Of a stretch of 64,000 nucleotides of DNA, positions 33,199-45,858 are shown piece by piece. This stretch comes from Megascapheus bottae (lineage: Eukaryota > Chordata > Mammalia > Rodentia > Geomyidae): the NCBI GenBank assembly GCA_024803745.1, contig JANJXV010000131.1, forward strand, positions 1,880,001-1,944,000, read 5' to 3'. Below the pieces are notes generated by a model that was not told the origin of the DNA, made no database searches, and saw only the letters and a list, made by a program, of their open reading frames with translations. Both the position numbers and the translations under genes were made by a program. Each line of letters opens with the position of its first letter. Positions within the stretch are counted from its first letter, which is position 1.

Positions 33199-35417
33199 GG
33201 TTAGGAATAGGGTTAGGGTTAGGCTAGTGTAAGGGTTAGGGTTAGGGTTAGGACAGGGTTAGTGTTAGGTTTAGGGTTAGGGTTAGGGTAAGGGTAATGG
33301 TTAGGGTTAGGGTTAGGGTTAAGGTTAGGGTTAGGGTTAGGGTTAGGGTTAGGTTTAGGGTTAGGGTTAGGGTAAGAGTAAGGGTTAGGGTTAGGTTTAG
33401 GGTTAAGTTTAGGGTTAGGGTTAGGGTTAGGGTTAGAGTTAGGTTTAGGGTTAGGTTAAGGGTAATGTTTAGGTTTAGGTTTCGGCTTAGTGTTATGTTA
33501 AGCGTTATGGTTGTGGGTTAGCGTTTGGGTTAGGGTTCGGGTAAGGGTTAGGGTTAAGGTTAGTGTTAGGGTAAGGGTAAGTGTTAGCGTTAGAGTTAGG
33601 GGTAGGGTAAGTGTTAAGGTAAGGGTTAGGGTTAGGATTAGGTTTAGGGCTGGGGTTAAGGTTAGGGTTATAGTTAGGGTAAGGGAAAGGGTTAGGTTTA
33701 GGGTTATGGTGAGGGTAAGTGTTCGGTTTAGGTTTAGGGATAGGGTAGGGTAAGGGTAAGTGTTAGGGTTAGGGTTAGGGGTAGTTTTAGGGTTAGGAGT
33801 TAGGATTAGGGTTAGGGATAGGTTTATGGTTAGGGTTAGGGTAAGGATAAGGATTAGAGTTAGGGTTAGGGTTAGGGTTAATGTTAGGTTTAGGGTTAGG
33901 GAAAGGGTAAGGGTTAGGTTTAGGGTTAGGGTTAGGGTTAGGGTAAGGGTAAGGTTTAGGATTAGAGTTAGGGTTAGGGTTAGGTTTAGCGTTACGGTTA
34001 GGGTAGGGTTTAGGGTAAGGGTAAGTGTTAGGGTTAGGGTTAGGATAAGGGTAAGGGTTAGGGTTAGGGTTAGGTTTAGGGTAAGGGTAACGTTTAGGGT
34101 TAGTGTTAGGGTTAGGGTAAAGGTAGTGTTAGGGCTAGGGTTAGGGTTTATGTTAGGTTTACGGTTAGGGTAAGGGTACGGTTAGGGTTAGGGTTAGGGT
34201 TAGGGTTAGGGTTAGGGTTAGGATAAGGGTAAGTGTTAGGGTTAGGGTAAGGGTTAAGGTAAGTGTAAGGGTTAGGGTTAGGGTTAGGGATAGGTTAGGT
34301 TTAGGGTAAGGGTTATGGTTAGGGTAAGGGTAAGGTTTAGGGTTTGGGTTAGGGTGAGGGATAGGGTTAGGGTTAGGGTTAGGTTTAGGGTTAGGGTTAA
34401 GTTAAGGGTAAGGTTTAGGGTTAGGGTTAGGGTTAGTGTTAAGGTAAGGGTAAGGGTTAGGGTTAGGGTTACTGTTAGGGTTAAGTTTAGGGTTAGGGTT
34501 AGGGTTAGGTTAAGGGTTAGGGTTAGGGTAAGGGTTAGGGTTAGGGTTAGGATAAGGGTAAGGGTTAGGGTTACAGTTAGGTTTAGTGTTAGGGTTAGGG
34601 TAAGGGTTAGGGTTAGGGTTAGGATAAGGGTAAGGGTTAGGGTTACGGTTAGGATTAGGCTTAGGGTTTTGGTTTAGGGTTAGGGTTAGGGTTAGGGTAG
34701 GGTAAGGGTTAGGGTTAGGGTTAGGGTTAGTATTAGGATTAGGTTTAGGTTTATAGTTAGGGTAAGGTTAATGGTTAGGATTAGGGTAAGAGTTAAGGTT
34801 ATGTTTAGGGTTAGGGTTACGGTTAGGTTTAGGGTAAGGGCAAGGGTTAGGGTTAGGGTTAGGGTTACGTTTAGGTTATTGTTAGGGTTAGGGTTAGAGT
34901 TAGCTTTAGGGTTACGGTAAGGTTAAGGTTTAGGGTTAGGGTTAGGTTAATGTTAGGTTAAGGGTTAGGGTTAGGGGTTAATGTTTGGGTTAGGGTTAGG
35001 GTAAGAGTTAGGGTTAGGGTTAGGTTTAGGGTAAGGGTAAGGGTTAGGGTTAGGGTTAGGGTATGGGTGAGTGTTAGGGTTAGGGTTAGGGTTAGGTTTA
35101 GGGTAAGGCTTATTGTCACAGTTAGTGTTAGGGTTAGGGTAAGTGTTAGGGTTAGGGTTAGGGTTAGGGTAAGTGTTAGGGTAAAGGTTAAGGTTAGGGT
35201 TAGCTTTAGGGCTGGGGTTAAGGTTAGGGTTAGGGTTAGGGTAAGGGGAAGGGTTAGGGTTAGGGTTAGGGTGAGGGTAAGTGTTAGGTTTAGGCTTAGG
35301 GTTAGAGATAGGGTAAGGGTAAGGGTTAGGGTTATGGGTTAGGGTTAATGTTAGGGTTAGGGTAAGGGTTAGGGTAAGGGTTAGCGTTAGAGTTAGGGTT
35401 ATGCTTAGGGGTTACGG

Positions 35418-35448
<31 letters not shown>

Positions 35449-36410
35449 AATGATTAGGTTTAGGGTTAGAGTTAGGTTTAGGGTTATGGTTAGTGTTAGG
35501 GTTAGGGTAAGGATAAGGGTTAGGGTTAAGGTAAGGGTTAGGGTTCGGGTTACGGTTAAGGTTAGGGTTAGGGTGAGTGAAAGAGTAAGGGTTATGTTTA
35601 GGTTTAGGGTTAGGGTTAGGCTAAGGGTAAGTGTTAGGGTTAGGGTTAGGGTTAGGTTTTGGGTTAGGGTTAGGGTTAGGGTACGGGTAAGTTTAAGGGT
35701 TAGGGTTAGGGTTAGGGTTAGGGTTAGGTTTAGGCTTAGGGTTAGGGTTAGGTTTAGAGTAAGGGTAAGGGTTAGGGTTATGGTTAATGTTAGGGTTAGG
35801 GTAAGGGTTAGGGTAAGGGTAAGTGTTAGGGTTAGAGTTAGGGTTAGGGTTAGGTTAAGGGTTAACGTTAGGGTTAGGATTAGGGTTAGGGTAAGTGTTA
35901 AGGTTAGGGTTACGGTTACGGTTAGGTTTAGGGTGGGGGTTAAGGTTAGGGTTAGGGTTAGGGTAGGGTTAGTTTTAGGGTTAGGGCTAGGGTTAGGGTG
36001 AGGGTTAGGTTTAGGGTTAGGGTTAGGGTAAGGGTAAGGGTTAGGGTGAGGGTTAGGTTTAGGGTTAGGGTTAGGGTAAGGGTTAGGGTTATGGTTAGGG
36101 TTAGGGTAAGGGTAAAGGTTAAGGTTAGGGTAATAGTTAGGGTAAGGGTTAGGGTTAGTGTTAGGGTTAGGGTTAGGGTTATGTTTAGGGTTAGGGTTAG
36201 GGTTAGCGTTAGTGTTAGTGTTAGTGTTAGGGTTAGGTTTAGGGTTATGTTTAGGGTTAGAGTTCGGGTAAGGTTAAAGGTTAAGATTAGGTTTAGGGTT
36301 AGGGTTACGGTTAGGATTAGGGTTAAGGTAAGAATATGTATTAGGGTTATGGTTAGGGTTAGCGTTAGAGTTAGGGTAAGGGTAAGTGTTATGGTTAGGG
36401 TTAGGGTTAG
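33199..36410 (+). repeat. Landmark-anchored unit N2 (3.21 kb)
   Basis: N2 repeats the order of N1 with large deletions. Offsets between matching landmarks fall from about 4711 bp to 4579 bp (GCTTAGGGTTTTGG), 4407 bp and 4394 bp (GAATATGTATTAGG at 31,938 and 36,332). It keeps CTTATTGTCACAG near 35,109, GGGCTGGGG near 35,208 and GTTCGGGTTACGG near 35,542. A short echo of the N start (TTCGGCTTAGTGTTATG to TTAGCGTTTGGG) occurs twice, near 33,112 at the end of N1 and near 33,481 in N2, 371 bp apart. The unit ends at the next GGTTAGGAATTTGG. Confidence 0.8.
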
Positions 36411-38600
36411 GGTTAGGAATTTGGTTAGGGTTAGGGTAGTGTAAGGGTTAGGGTTAGGGTTAGGGCAGGGTTAGTGTTAGGTTTAGGGTTAGGGTTAGGG
36501 TAAGGGTAATGGTTAGGGTTACGGTTAGGGTTAAGGTTAGGGTTAGGGTTAGGGTTAGGGTTAGGTTTAGGGTTAGGGTTAGGGTAAGGGTAAGGGTTAG
36601 GGTTAGGGTTAGGGTTAAGTTTAGATTTAGGGTTAGGGTTAGGGTTAGAGTTAGGTTTAGGGTTAGGGTAAGGGTAAGGTTTAGGTTTAGGATTCGGCTT
36701 AGTGTTATGTTAAGCGTTATGGTTAGGGGTTAGCGTTTGGGTTAGGGTTCGGGTAAGGGTTAGGGTTAAGGTTAGTGTTAGGGTAAGGGTAAGTGTTAGC
36801 GTTAGAGTTAGGGTTAGGGTAAGTGTTAGGGTAAGGGTTAGGGTTAGGGTTAGGTTTAGGGCTGGGTTTAAGGTTAGGGTTAGGGTTAGGGTAAGGGTAA
36901 GTTATAGGGTTAGGGTTATGGTGAGGGTAAGTGTTAGGTTTAGGTTTAGGGTTAGGGTAGGGTAAGGATTAGGGTTAGGGTTAGGGTTAATGTTAGGTTT
37001 AGGGTGAGGGAAAGGGTTAGGGTAAGGGTAAGGGTTAGGGTTAGGGTTAGGGTTAGGGTTAAGTTTAGAGTTAGGGTTAGGGTTAGGGTAAGGGTAAGGT
37101 TTAGGATTAGGGTTAGGGTTAGGGTTAGGTTTAGCGTTAGGGTTAGGGTAGGGTTTAGGGTAAGGGTAAGTGTTAGGGTAGGGTTAGGATAAGGGTAAGG
37201 GTTAGGGTTAGGGTTAGGTTTAGGGTAAGGGCAAGGTTTAGGGTTAGGGTTAGGGTTAGGGTAAGGGTAAGTGTTAGAGTTAGGGTTAGGTTTAGGGTTA
37301 GGGTTAGGGTTAGGGTTAGGGTAAGGGTAAGGGTTAGGGTTAGTGTTAGGGTTAGGTTTAGGGTTAGGGTTAGGGTTAGGGTAAGGGTAAGGGTTAGAGT
37401 TAGGATTAGGGTTAGGGATAGGGTAATGGTTAGGGTTAGGGTTAGGGTTAGGGTTAGGGTAAGGGTAAGGGTTAGAGTTAGGATTAGGGTTAGGGATAGG
37501 GTAATGGTTAGGGTTAGGGTTAGGGTTACGTTTAGGGTTAGGGTTAGGGTAAGGGTAAGGGTTAGGGTTACGGTTAGGGTTAGGTTTAGGGTTGGGGTGA
37601 AGGTTAGATTTAGGGTTAGGGTAAAGGTAAGGTTTAGGGTTAGGTTTATTGTTAGGGTTAGCGTTAGGATAAGGGTAAGGGTTAGGGTTAGGGTTAAAGT
37701 AAGGGTAAGGGTTAGGGTTAGGGTTAGGTTTAGGATAAGGGTTAGGGTTAGGGTTAGGGTAAGGGTAAGGTTTAGGGTTAGGGTTAGGGTAAGGGTAAGG
37801 GTTAGGGTTAGGTTTAGGGTTAATGTTAGGTTTAGTGTTAGGGTAAGGGTAAGGGTTAGGGTTAGAGTAAGGGTTAGTGTAAGGTTTAGGGTTAGGGTTA
37901 GGGTTAGGGTTAGGGTTAGAGTTAGGGTAAGGGTAAGTGTTAGGGTTAGGGTTAGTGTTAAGGTATGGGTAAGGTTTAGGGTTAGGGTTAGGGTTAGGGT
38001 AAGTGTTAGGGTAAGGGTTATGGTTAGGGTTAGGTTTAGGGTTGGGGTTAAGGTTACTGTTAGGGTTAGGTTTAGGGTTAGTTTTAAGGTTAGGGGTTAG
38101 GGTTAGGGTTAGGGTTAGGTTTAGGGTTAGGGTTAGGGTAAGGGTAAGGGTTTGGGTTAGTGTAAGGGTTACGGTTAGGGTTAGGGTGAGGGTTAGGGTT
38201 AGGGTTAGGGTTAGGGTAAGTGTATGGGTTAGGGATGGGTAGGTTAGGGAAGGGTTACGGTTAAGGTTAGGGTTAGGGTAAGGATATCTGTTAGGGTTAT
38301 GGTTAGGGTTAGGGTTAGAGTTAGGGTAAGGTAAGTGTTAGGGTTAGGGTTAGGGTTAAGATAAGTGTAAGGGTTAGGGTTAGGGTTAGGGTTAGGGTTA
38401 GGGTAAGAGTAAGGTTTAGGGTTAGGGTTAGGGTAAGGGATGGGGTTAGGGTTAGGGTTAGGTTTAGGGTTAGGGTTATGTTAAGGGTAAGGGTTAGGGT
38501 TAGGGTTAGTGTTAGGGTTAGGGTAAGGGTTAGGGTTAGGGTTAGGGTTAGCATTAGGGTTAGGGTTAGGCTTAAGGGTTATGGTTAGGGTTAGGGTTAG
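36411..38600 (+). repeat. Landmark-anchored unit N3, first half of a 5.02 kb higher-order repeat
   Basis: N3 begins with GGTTAGGAATTTGGTTAGG and is 2,190 bp long. It carries GATTCGGCTTAGTG near 36,691, TTGGGGTTAAGGTTACTG at 38,042 and GATATC at 38,283. Its partner five kilobases downstream is N5. Offsets between N3 and N5 landmarks are 5,030 bp at the start and 5,017 bp at the TTGGGG landmark. Confidence 0.9.
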
Positions 38601-41440
38601 GGTTAGGAATTTGGTTAGGGTTAGGGTAGTGTAAGGGTTAGGGTTAGGGTTAGGGCAGGGTTAGTGTTAGGTTTAGGGTTAGGGTTAGGGTAAGGGTAAT
38701 GGTTAGGGTTAGGGTTAGGGTTAAGGTTAGGGTTAGGGTTAGGGATAGGGTTAGGTTTAGAGTTAGGGTTAGGGTAAGGGTAAGGGTTAGGGTTAGGGTT
38801 AGGGTTAAGTTTAGAGTTAGGGTTAGGGTTAGGGTTAGAGTTAGGTTTAGGGTTAGGGTAAGGGTAAGGTTTAGGTTTAGGATTCGGCTTAGTGTTATGT
38901 TAAGCGTTATGGTTAGGGGTTAGCGTTTGGGTTAGGGTTCGGGTAAGGTTTAGGGTTAATGTTAGTGTTAGGGTAAGGGTAAGTGTTAGCGTTAGAGTTA
39001 GGGTTAGGGTAAGTGTTAGGGTAAGGGTTAGGGTTAGGGTTAGGTTTAGGGCTGGGGTTAAGGTTAGGGTTAGGGTTAGGGTAAGGGTAAGGTATAGGGT
39101 TAGGGTTATGGTGAGGGTAAGTGTTAGGTTTAGGTTTAGGGTTAGGGTAGGGTAAGGATTAGGGTTAGGGTTAGGGTTAATGTTAGGTTTAGGGTGAGGG
39201 AAAGGGTTAGGGTAAGGGTAAGGGTTAGGGTTAGGGTTAGGGTTAAGTTTAGAGTTAGGGTAGGGTTAGGGTAAGGGTAAGGTTTAGGATTAGGGTTAGG
39301 GTTAGGGTTAGGTTTAGCGTTAGGTTTAGGGTAGGGTTTAGGGTAAGGGTAAGTGTTAGGGTAGGGTTAGGATAAGGGTAAGGGTTAGGGTTAGGGTTAG
39401 GTTTAGGGTAAGGGTAAGGTTTAGGGTTAGGGTTAGGGTTAGGGTAAGGGTAAGTGTTAGAGTTAGGGTTAGGTTTAGGGTAAGGGTTAGGGTTAGGGTT
39501 AGGTTTAGGGTAAGGGTAAGGTTTAGGGTTAGGGTTAGGGTTAGGGTAAGGGTAAGTGTTAGAGTTAGGGTTAGGTTTAGGGTTAGGGTTAGGGTTAGGG
39601 TTAGGGTTAGGGTTAGGGTAAGGGTAAGGGTTAGGGTTAGTGTTAGGGTTAGGTTTAGGGTTAGGGTTAGGGTTAGGGTAAGGGTAAGGGTTAGAGTTAG
39701 GATTAGGTTTAGGGATAGGGTAATGGTTAGGGTTAGGGTTAGGGTTAGGGTTAGGGTAAGGGTAAGGGTTAGAGTTAGGATTAGGGTTAGGGATAGGGTA
39801 ATGGTTAGGGTTAGGGTTAGGGTTACGTTTAGGGTTAGGGTTAGGGTAAGGGTAAGGGTTAGGGTTACGGTTAGGGTTAGGTTTAGGGTTGGGGTGAAGG
39901 TTAGATTTAGGGTTAGGGTAAAGGTAAGGTTTAGGGTTAGGTTTATTGTTAGGGTTAGCGTTAGGATAAGGGTAAGGGTTAGGGTTAGGGTTAAAGTAAG
40001 GGTAAGGGTTAGGGTTAGGGTTAGGTTTAGGATAAGGGTTAGGGTTAGGTTTAGGGTAAGGGTAAGGTTTAGGGTTAGGGTTAGGGTAAGGGTAAGGGTT
40101 AGGGTTAGGTTTAGGGTTAATGTTAGGTTTAGTGTTAGGGTAAGGGTAAGGGTTAGGGTTAGAGTAAGGGTTAGTGTAAGGTTTAGGGTTAGGGTTAGGG
40201 TTAGGGTTAGGGTTAGGGTTAGGGTTAGAGTTAGGGTAAGGGTAAGTGTTAGGGTTAGGGTTAGTGTTAAGGTATGGGTAAGGTTTAGGGTAGGGTTAGG
40301 GTTAGGGTAAGTGTTAGGGTAAGGGTTAGGGTTAGGGTTAGGTTTAGGGTTGGGGTTAAGGTTACTGTTAGGGTTAGGTTTAGGGTTAGTTTTAAGGTTA
40401 GGGGTTAGGGTTAGGGTTAGGGTTAGGTTTAGGGTTAGGGTTAGGGTAAGGGTAAGGGTTTGGGTTAGTGTAAGGGTTACGGTTAGGGTTAGGGTGAGGG
40501 TTAGGGTTAGGGTTAGGGTTAGGGTAAGTGTATGGGTTAGGGATGGGTAGGTTAGGGAAGGGTTACGGTTAAGGTTAGGGTTAGGGTAAGGATATCTGTT
40601 AGGGTTATGGTTAGGGTTAGGGTTAGAGTTAGGGTAAGGTAAGTGTTAGGGTTAGGGTTAGGGTTAAGATAAGTGTAAGGGTTAGGGTTAGGGTTAGGGT
40701 TAGGGTTAGGGTAAGAGTAAGGTTTAGGGTTAGGGTTAGGGTAAGGGATGGGGTTAGGGTTAGGGTTAGGTTTGGGGTTAGGGTTATGTTAAGGGTAAGG
40801 GTTAGGTTTAGGGTTAGGGTTAGTGTTAGGGTAAGGGTAAGGGTTAGGGTTAGGGTTAGGGTAAGGGCAAGGGTTAGGGTTAGGGTAAGAGTTAGGGATA
40901 GGTTTAGGGTAAGGGTTAGGGTTAGGGTTACGGATAGGGTAAGGGTAAGGGTTAGGGATAGGGTAAGGGTTAGGGTAAGGGTTAGGGGTAGGGTTAGGGT
41001 TAGGGTTAGGGTTAAGTTTAGGGTTAGGGTTCTGGTAAGGGTAAAGGTTAAGGTGAGGGTTAGAGTTAGGGTTACGGTTAGGGTTAGGGTTAGGGTAAGG
41101 ATATATGTTAGGGTTATGGTTAGGGTTAGGGTTAGAGTTAGGGTAAGGGTAAGTGTTAGGGTTAGGGTTAGCATTAAGGTAAGTATAAGGGTTAGGGTTA
41201 GGGTTAGGCATAGGTTAGGTTTAGGGTAAGGGTTAGGGTTATGTTTAGGGATAGGTTAGGTTTAGGGTAAATGTTAGGGTTAGGGTTAGGGTAAGGGTAA
41301 GGATTAGGGTTAGGGTTAGGGTAAGGGTAAGGTTTAGGGTTAGGGTTATGGTTAAGGTTAGGTTTAGGGTTAGGGTAAGGTTAAGGGTTAGCATTAGGGT
41401 TAGGGTTAGGCTTAAGGGTTATGGTTAGGGTTAGGGTTAG
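38601..41440 (+). repeat. Landmark-anchored unit N4, second half of the 5.02 kb higher-order repeat
   Basis: N4 is 2,840 bp. It is like N3 but has about 120 bp more near 39,480-39,600, where a TTTAGGGTAAGGG-rich segment is doubled, and about 0.56 kb more at the end (40,840-41,400). That extra end matches the tail of N1 at 32,500-33,100, including the GGTTAGGGGTAGGG, CGGGTAAGGGTAAAGG-like and GCATTAAGG landmarks. N4 therefore looks like an N3-type unit joined to an N1-type tail. It has TTGGGG at 40,350 and GATATC at 40,591. Confidence 0.88.
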
Positions 41441-43617
41441 GGTTAGGAATTTGGTTAGGGTTAGGGTAGTGTAAGGGTTAGGGTTAGGGTTAGGGCAGGG
41501 TTAGTGTTAGGTTTAGTGTTAGGGTTAGGGTAAGGGTAATGGTTAGGGTTAGGGTTAGGGTTAAGGTTAGGGTTAGGGTTAGGGATAGGGTTAGGTTTAG
41601 AGTTAGGGTTAGGGTAAGAGTAAGGGTTAGGGTTAGGGTTAGGGTTAAGTTTAGAGTTAGGGTTAGGGTTAGGGTTAGAGTTAGGTTTAGGGTTAGGGTA
41701 AGGGTAAGGTTTAGGTTTAGGATTCGGCTTAGTGTTATGTTAAGCGTTATGGTTAGGGGTTAGCGTTTGGGTTAGGGTTCGGGTAAGGGTTAGGGTTAAT
41801 GTTAGTGTTAGGGTAAGGGTAAGTGTTAGCGTTAGGGTTAGGGTAAGTGTAAGGGTAAGGGTTAGGGTTAGGGTTAGGTTTATGGCTGGGGTTAAGGTTA
41901 GGGTTAGGGTTAGGGTAAGGGTAAGGTATAGGGTTAGGGTTATGGTGAGGGTAAGTGTTAGGTTTAGGTTTAGGGTTAGGGTAGGGTAAGGATTAGGGTT
42001 AGGGTTAGGGTTAATGTTAGGTTTAGGGTGAGGGAAAGGGTTAGGGTAAGGGTAAGGGTTAGGGTTAGGGTTAGGGTTAAGTTTAGAGTTAGGGTAGGTT
42101 TAGGGTAAGGGTAAGGTTTAGGATTAGGGTTAGGGTTAGGGTTAGGTTTAGCGTTAGGGTTAGGGTAGGGTTTAGGGTAAGGGTAAGTGTTAGGGTAGGG
42201 TTAGGATAAGGGTAAGGGTTAGGGTTAGGGTTAGGTTTAGGGTAAGGGTAAGGTTTAGGGTTAGGGTTAGGGTTAGGGTAAGGGTAAGTGTTAGAGTTAG
42301 GGTTAGGTTTAGGGTTAGGGTTAGGGTTAGGGTTAGGGTAAGGGTAAGGGTTAGGGTTAGTGTTAGGGTTAGGTTTAGGGTTAGGGTTAGGGTTAGGGTA
42401 AGGGTAAGGGTTAGAGTTAGGATTAGGGTTAGGGATAGGGTAATGGTTAGGGTTAGGGTTAGGGTTAGGGTTAGGGTAAGGGTAAGGTTTAGAGTTAGGA
42501 TTAGGGTTAGGGATAGGGTAATGGTTAGGGTTAGGGTTAGGGTTACGTTTAGGGTTAGGGTTAGGGTAAGGGTAAGGGTTAGGGTTACGGTTAGGGTTAG
42601 GTTTAGGGTTGGGGTGAAGGTTAGATTTAGGGTTAGGGTAAAGGTAAGGTTTAGGGTTAGGTTTATTGTTAGGGTTAGCGTTAGGATAAGGGTAAGGGTT
42701 AGGGTTAGGGTTAAAGTAAGGGTAAGGGTTAGGGTTAGGGTTAGGTTTAGGATAAGGGTTAGGGTTAGGGTTAGGGTAAGGGTAAGGTTTAGGGTTAGGG
42801 TTAGGGTAAGGGTAAGGGTTAGGGTTAGGTTTAGGGTTAATGTTAGGTTTAGTGTTAGGGTAAGGGTAAGGGTTAGGGTTAGAGTAAGGGTTAGTGTAAG
42901 GTTTAGGGTTAGGGTTAGGGTTAGGGTTAGGGTTAGAGTTAGGGTAAGGGTAAGTGTTAGGGTTAGGGTTAGTGTTAAGGTATGGGTAAGGTTTAGGGTT
43001 AGGGTTAGGGTTAGGGTAAGTGTTAGGGTAAGGGTTATGGTTAGGGTTAGGTTTAGGGTTGGGGTTAAGGTTACTGTTAGGGTTAGGTTTAGGGTTAGTT
43101 TTAAGGTTAGGGGTTAGGGTTAGGGTTAGGGTTAGGTTTAGGGTTAGGGTTAGGGTAAGGGTAAGGGTTTGGGTTAGTGTAAGGGTTACGGTTAGGGTTA
43201 GGGTGAGGGTTAGGGTTAGGGTTAGGGTTAGGGTAAGTGTATGGGTTAGGGATGGGTAGGTTAGGGAAGGGTTACGGTTAAGGTTAGGGTTAGGGTAAGG
43301 ATATCTGTTAGGGTTATGGTTAGGGTTAGGGTTAGAGTTAGGGTAAGGTAAGTGTTAGGGTTAGGGTTAGGGTTAAGATAAGTGTAAGGGTTAGGGTTAG
43401 GGTTAGGGTTAGGGTTAGGGTAAGAGTAAGGTTTAGGGTTAGGGTTAGGGTAAGGGATGGGGTTAGGGTTAGGGTTAGGTTTAGGGTTAGGGTTATGTTA
43501 AGGGTAAGGGTTAGGGTTAGGGTTAGTGTTAGGGTTAGGGTAAGGGTTAGGGTTAGGGTTAGGGTTAGCATTAGGGTTAGGGTTAGGCTTAAGGGTTATG
43601 GTTAGGGTTAGGGTTAG
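41441..43617 (+). repeat. Landmark-anchored unit N5, repeat of N3
   Basis: N5 is 2,177 bp and follows N3 closely, with TTGGGG at 43,059 and GATATC at 43,300. Small differences include GTTTAGTGTTAGGG near 41,512, TTTATGGCTGGGG near 41,879 and AAGGTTTAGAGTTAGG near 42,484. The unit also lacks several bases near 41,845 and 42,097 relative to N3, which explains its shorter length. Confidence 0.9.
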
Positions 43618-45858
43618 GGTTAGGAATTTGGTTAGGGTTAGGGTAGTGTAAGGGTTAGGGTTAGGGTTAGGGCAGGGTTAGTGTTTGGTTTAGGGTTAGG
43701 GTTAGGGTAAGGGTAATGGTTAGGGTTAGGGTTAGGGTTAAGGTTAGGGTTAGGGTTAGGGATAGGGTTAGGTTTAGAGTTAGGGTTAGGGTAAGGGTAA
43801 GGGTTAGGGTTAGGGTTAGGGTTAAGTTTAGAGTTAGGGTTAGGGTTAGGGTTAGAGTTAGGTTTAGGGTTAGGGTAAGGGTAAGGTTTAGGTTTAGGAT
43901 TCGGCTTAGTGTTATGTTAAGCGTTATGGTTAGGGGTTAGCGTTTGGGTTAGGGTTCGGGTAAGGTTTAGGGTTAATGTTAGTGTTAGGGTAAGGGTAAG
44001 TGTTAGCGTTAGAGTTAGGGTTAGGGTAAGTGTTAGGGTAAGGGTTAGGGTTAGGGTTAGGTTTAGGGCTGGGGTTAAGGTTAGGGTTAGGGTTAGGGTA
44101 AGGGTAAGGTATAGGGTTAGGGTTATGGTGAGGGTAAGTGTTAGGTTTAGGTTTAGGGTTAGGGTAGGGTAAGGATTAGGGTTAGGGTTAGGGTTAATGT
44201 TAGGTTTAGGGTGAGGGAAAGGGTTAGGGTAAGGGTAAGGGTTAGGGTTAGGGTTAGGGTTAAGTTTAGAGTTAGGGTAGGGTTAGGGTAAGGGTAAGGT
44301 TTAGGATTAGGGTTAGGGTTAGGGTTAGGTTTAGCGTTAGGTTTAGGGTAGGGTTTAGGGTAAGGGTAAGTGTTAGGGTAGGGTTAGGATAAGGGTAAGG
44401 GTTAGGGTTAGGGTTAGGTTTAGGGTAAGGGTAAGGTTTAGGGTTAGGGTTAGGGTTAGGGTAAGGGTAAGTGTTAGAGTTAGGGTTAGGTTTAGGGTAA
44501 GGGTTAGGGTTAGGGTTAGGTTTAGGGTAAGGGTAAGGTTTAGGGTTAGGGTTAGGGTTAGGGTAAGGGTAAGTGTTAGAGTTAGGGTTAGGTTTAGGGT
44601 TAGGGTTAGGGTTAGGGTTAGGGTTAGGGTAAGGGTAAGGGTTAGGGTTAGTGTTAGGGTTAGGTTTAGGGTTAGGGTTAGGGTTAGGGTAAGGGTAAGG
44701 GTTAGAGTTAGGATTAGGTTTAGGGATAGGGTAATGGTTAGGGTTAGGGTTAGGGTTAGGGTAAGGGTAAGGGTTAGAGTTAGGATTAGGGTTAGGGATA
44801 GGGTAATGGTTAGGGTTAGGGTTAGGGTTACGTTTAGGGTTAGGGTTAGGGTAAGGGTAAGGGTTAGGGTTACGGTTAGGGTTAGGTTTAGGGTTGGGGT
44901 GAAGGTTAGATTTAGGGTTAGGGTAAAGGTAAGGTTTAGGGTTAGGTTTATTGTTAGGGTTAGCGTTAGGATAAGGGTAAGGGTTAGGGTTAGGGTTAAA
45001 GTAAGGGTAAGGGTTAGGGTTAGGGTTAGGTTTAGGAAAAGGGTTAGGGTTAGGTTTAGGGTAAGGGTAAGGTTTAGGGTTAGGGTTAGGGTAAGGGTAA
45101 GGGTTAGGGTTAGGTTTAGGGTTAATGTTAGGTTTAGTGTTAGGGTAAGGGTAAGGGTTAGGGTTAGAGTAAGGGTTAGTGTAAGGTTTAGGGTTAGGGT
45201 TAGGGTTAGGGTTAGGGTTAGGGTTAGGGTTAGAGTTAGGGTAAGGGTAAGTGTTAGGGTTAGGGTTAGTGTTAAGGTATGGGTAAGGTTTAGGGTTAGG
45301 GTTAGGGTTAGGGTAAGTGTAAGGGTAAGGGTTAGGGTTAGGGTTAGGTTTAGGGTTGGGGTTAAGGTTACTGTTAGGGTTAGGTTTAGGGTTAGTTTTA
45401 AGGTTAGGGGTTAGGGTTAGGGTTAGGGTGAGGTTTAGGGTTAGGGTTAGGGTAAGGGTAAGGGTTTGGGTTAGTGTAAGGGTTACGGTTAGGGTTAGGG
45501 TGAGGGTTAGGGTTAGGGTTAGGGTTAGGGTAAGTGTATGGGTTAGGGATGGGTAGGTTAGGGAAGGGTTACGGTTAAGGTTAGGGTTAGGGTAAGGATA
45601 TCTGTTAGGGTTATGGTTAGGGTTAGGGTTAGAGTTAGGGTAAGGTAAGTGTTAGGGTTAGGGTTAGGGTTAAGATAAGTGTAAGGGTTAGGGTTAGGGT
45701 TAGGGTTAGGGTTAGGGTAAGAGTAAGGTTTAGGGTTAGGGTTAGGGTAAGGGATGGGGTTAGGGTTAGGGTTAGGTTTGGGGTTAGGGTTATGTTAAGG
45801 GTAAGGGTTAGGTTTAGGGTTAGGGTTAGTGTTAGGGTAAGGGTAAGGGTTAGGGTTA
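43618..45858 (+). repeat. Landmark-anchored unit N6, truncated repeat of N4
   Basis: N6 follows N4 at an offset of 5,017 bp falling to 5,006 bp (TTGGGG at 40,350 and 45,356; GATATC at 40,591 and 45,597), including the 120 bp extra segment. Near 45,858 N4 continues with GGTAAGGGCAAGG while N6 turns to TTACGGTTAAGGTTAAGG, the path also taken near 47,734, 48,809 and 50,665. The two-unit 5.02 kb repeat therefore breaks off here. The final 0.6 kb doubles as the start of the 2.94 kb pair. Confidence 0.87.

Noticed and set aside
36411..36430. GGTTAGGAATTTGG as a transposon end or target site
   Set aside because: No terminal inverted repeat, coding region or target duplication accompanies it. It is best seen as two mutated hexamers inherited at unit starts.
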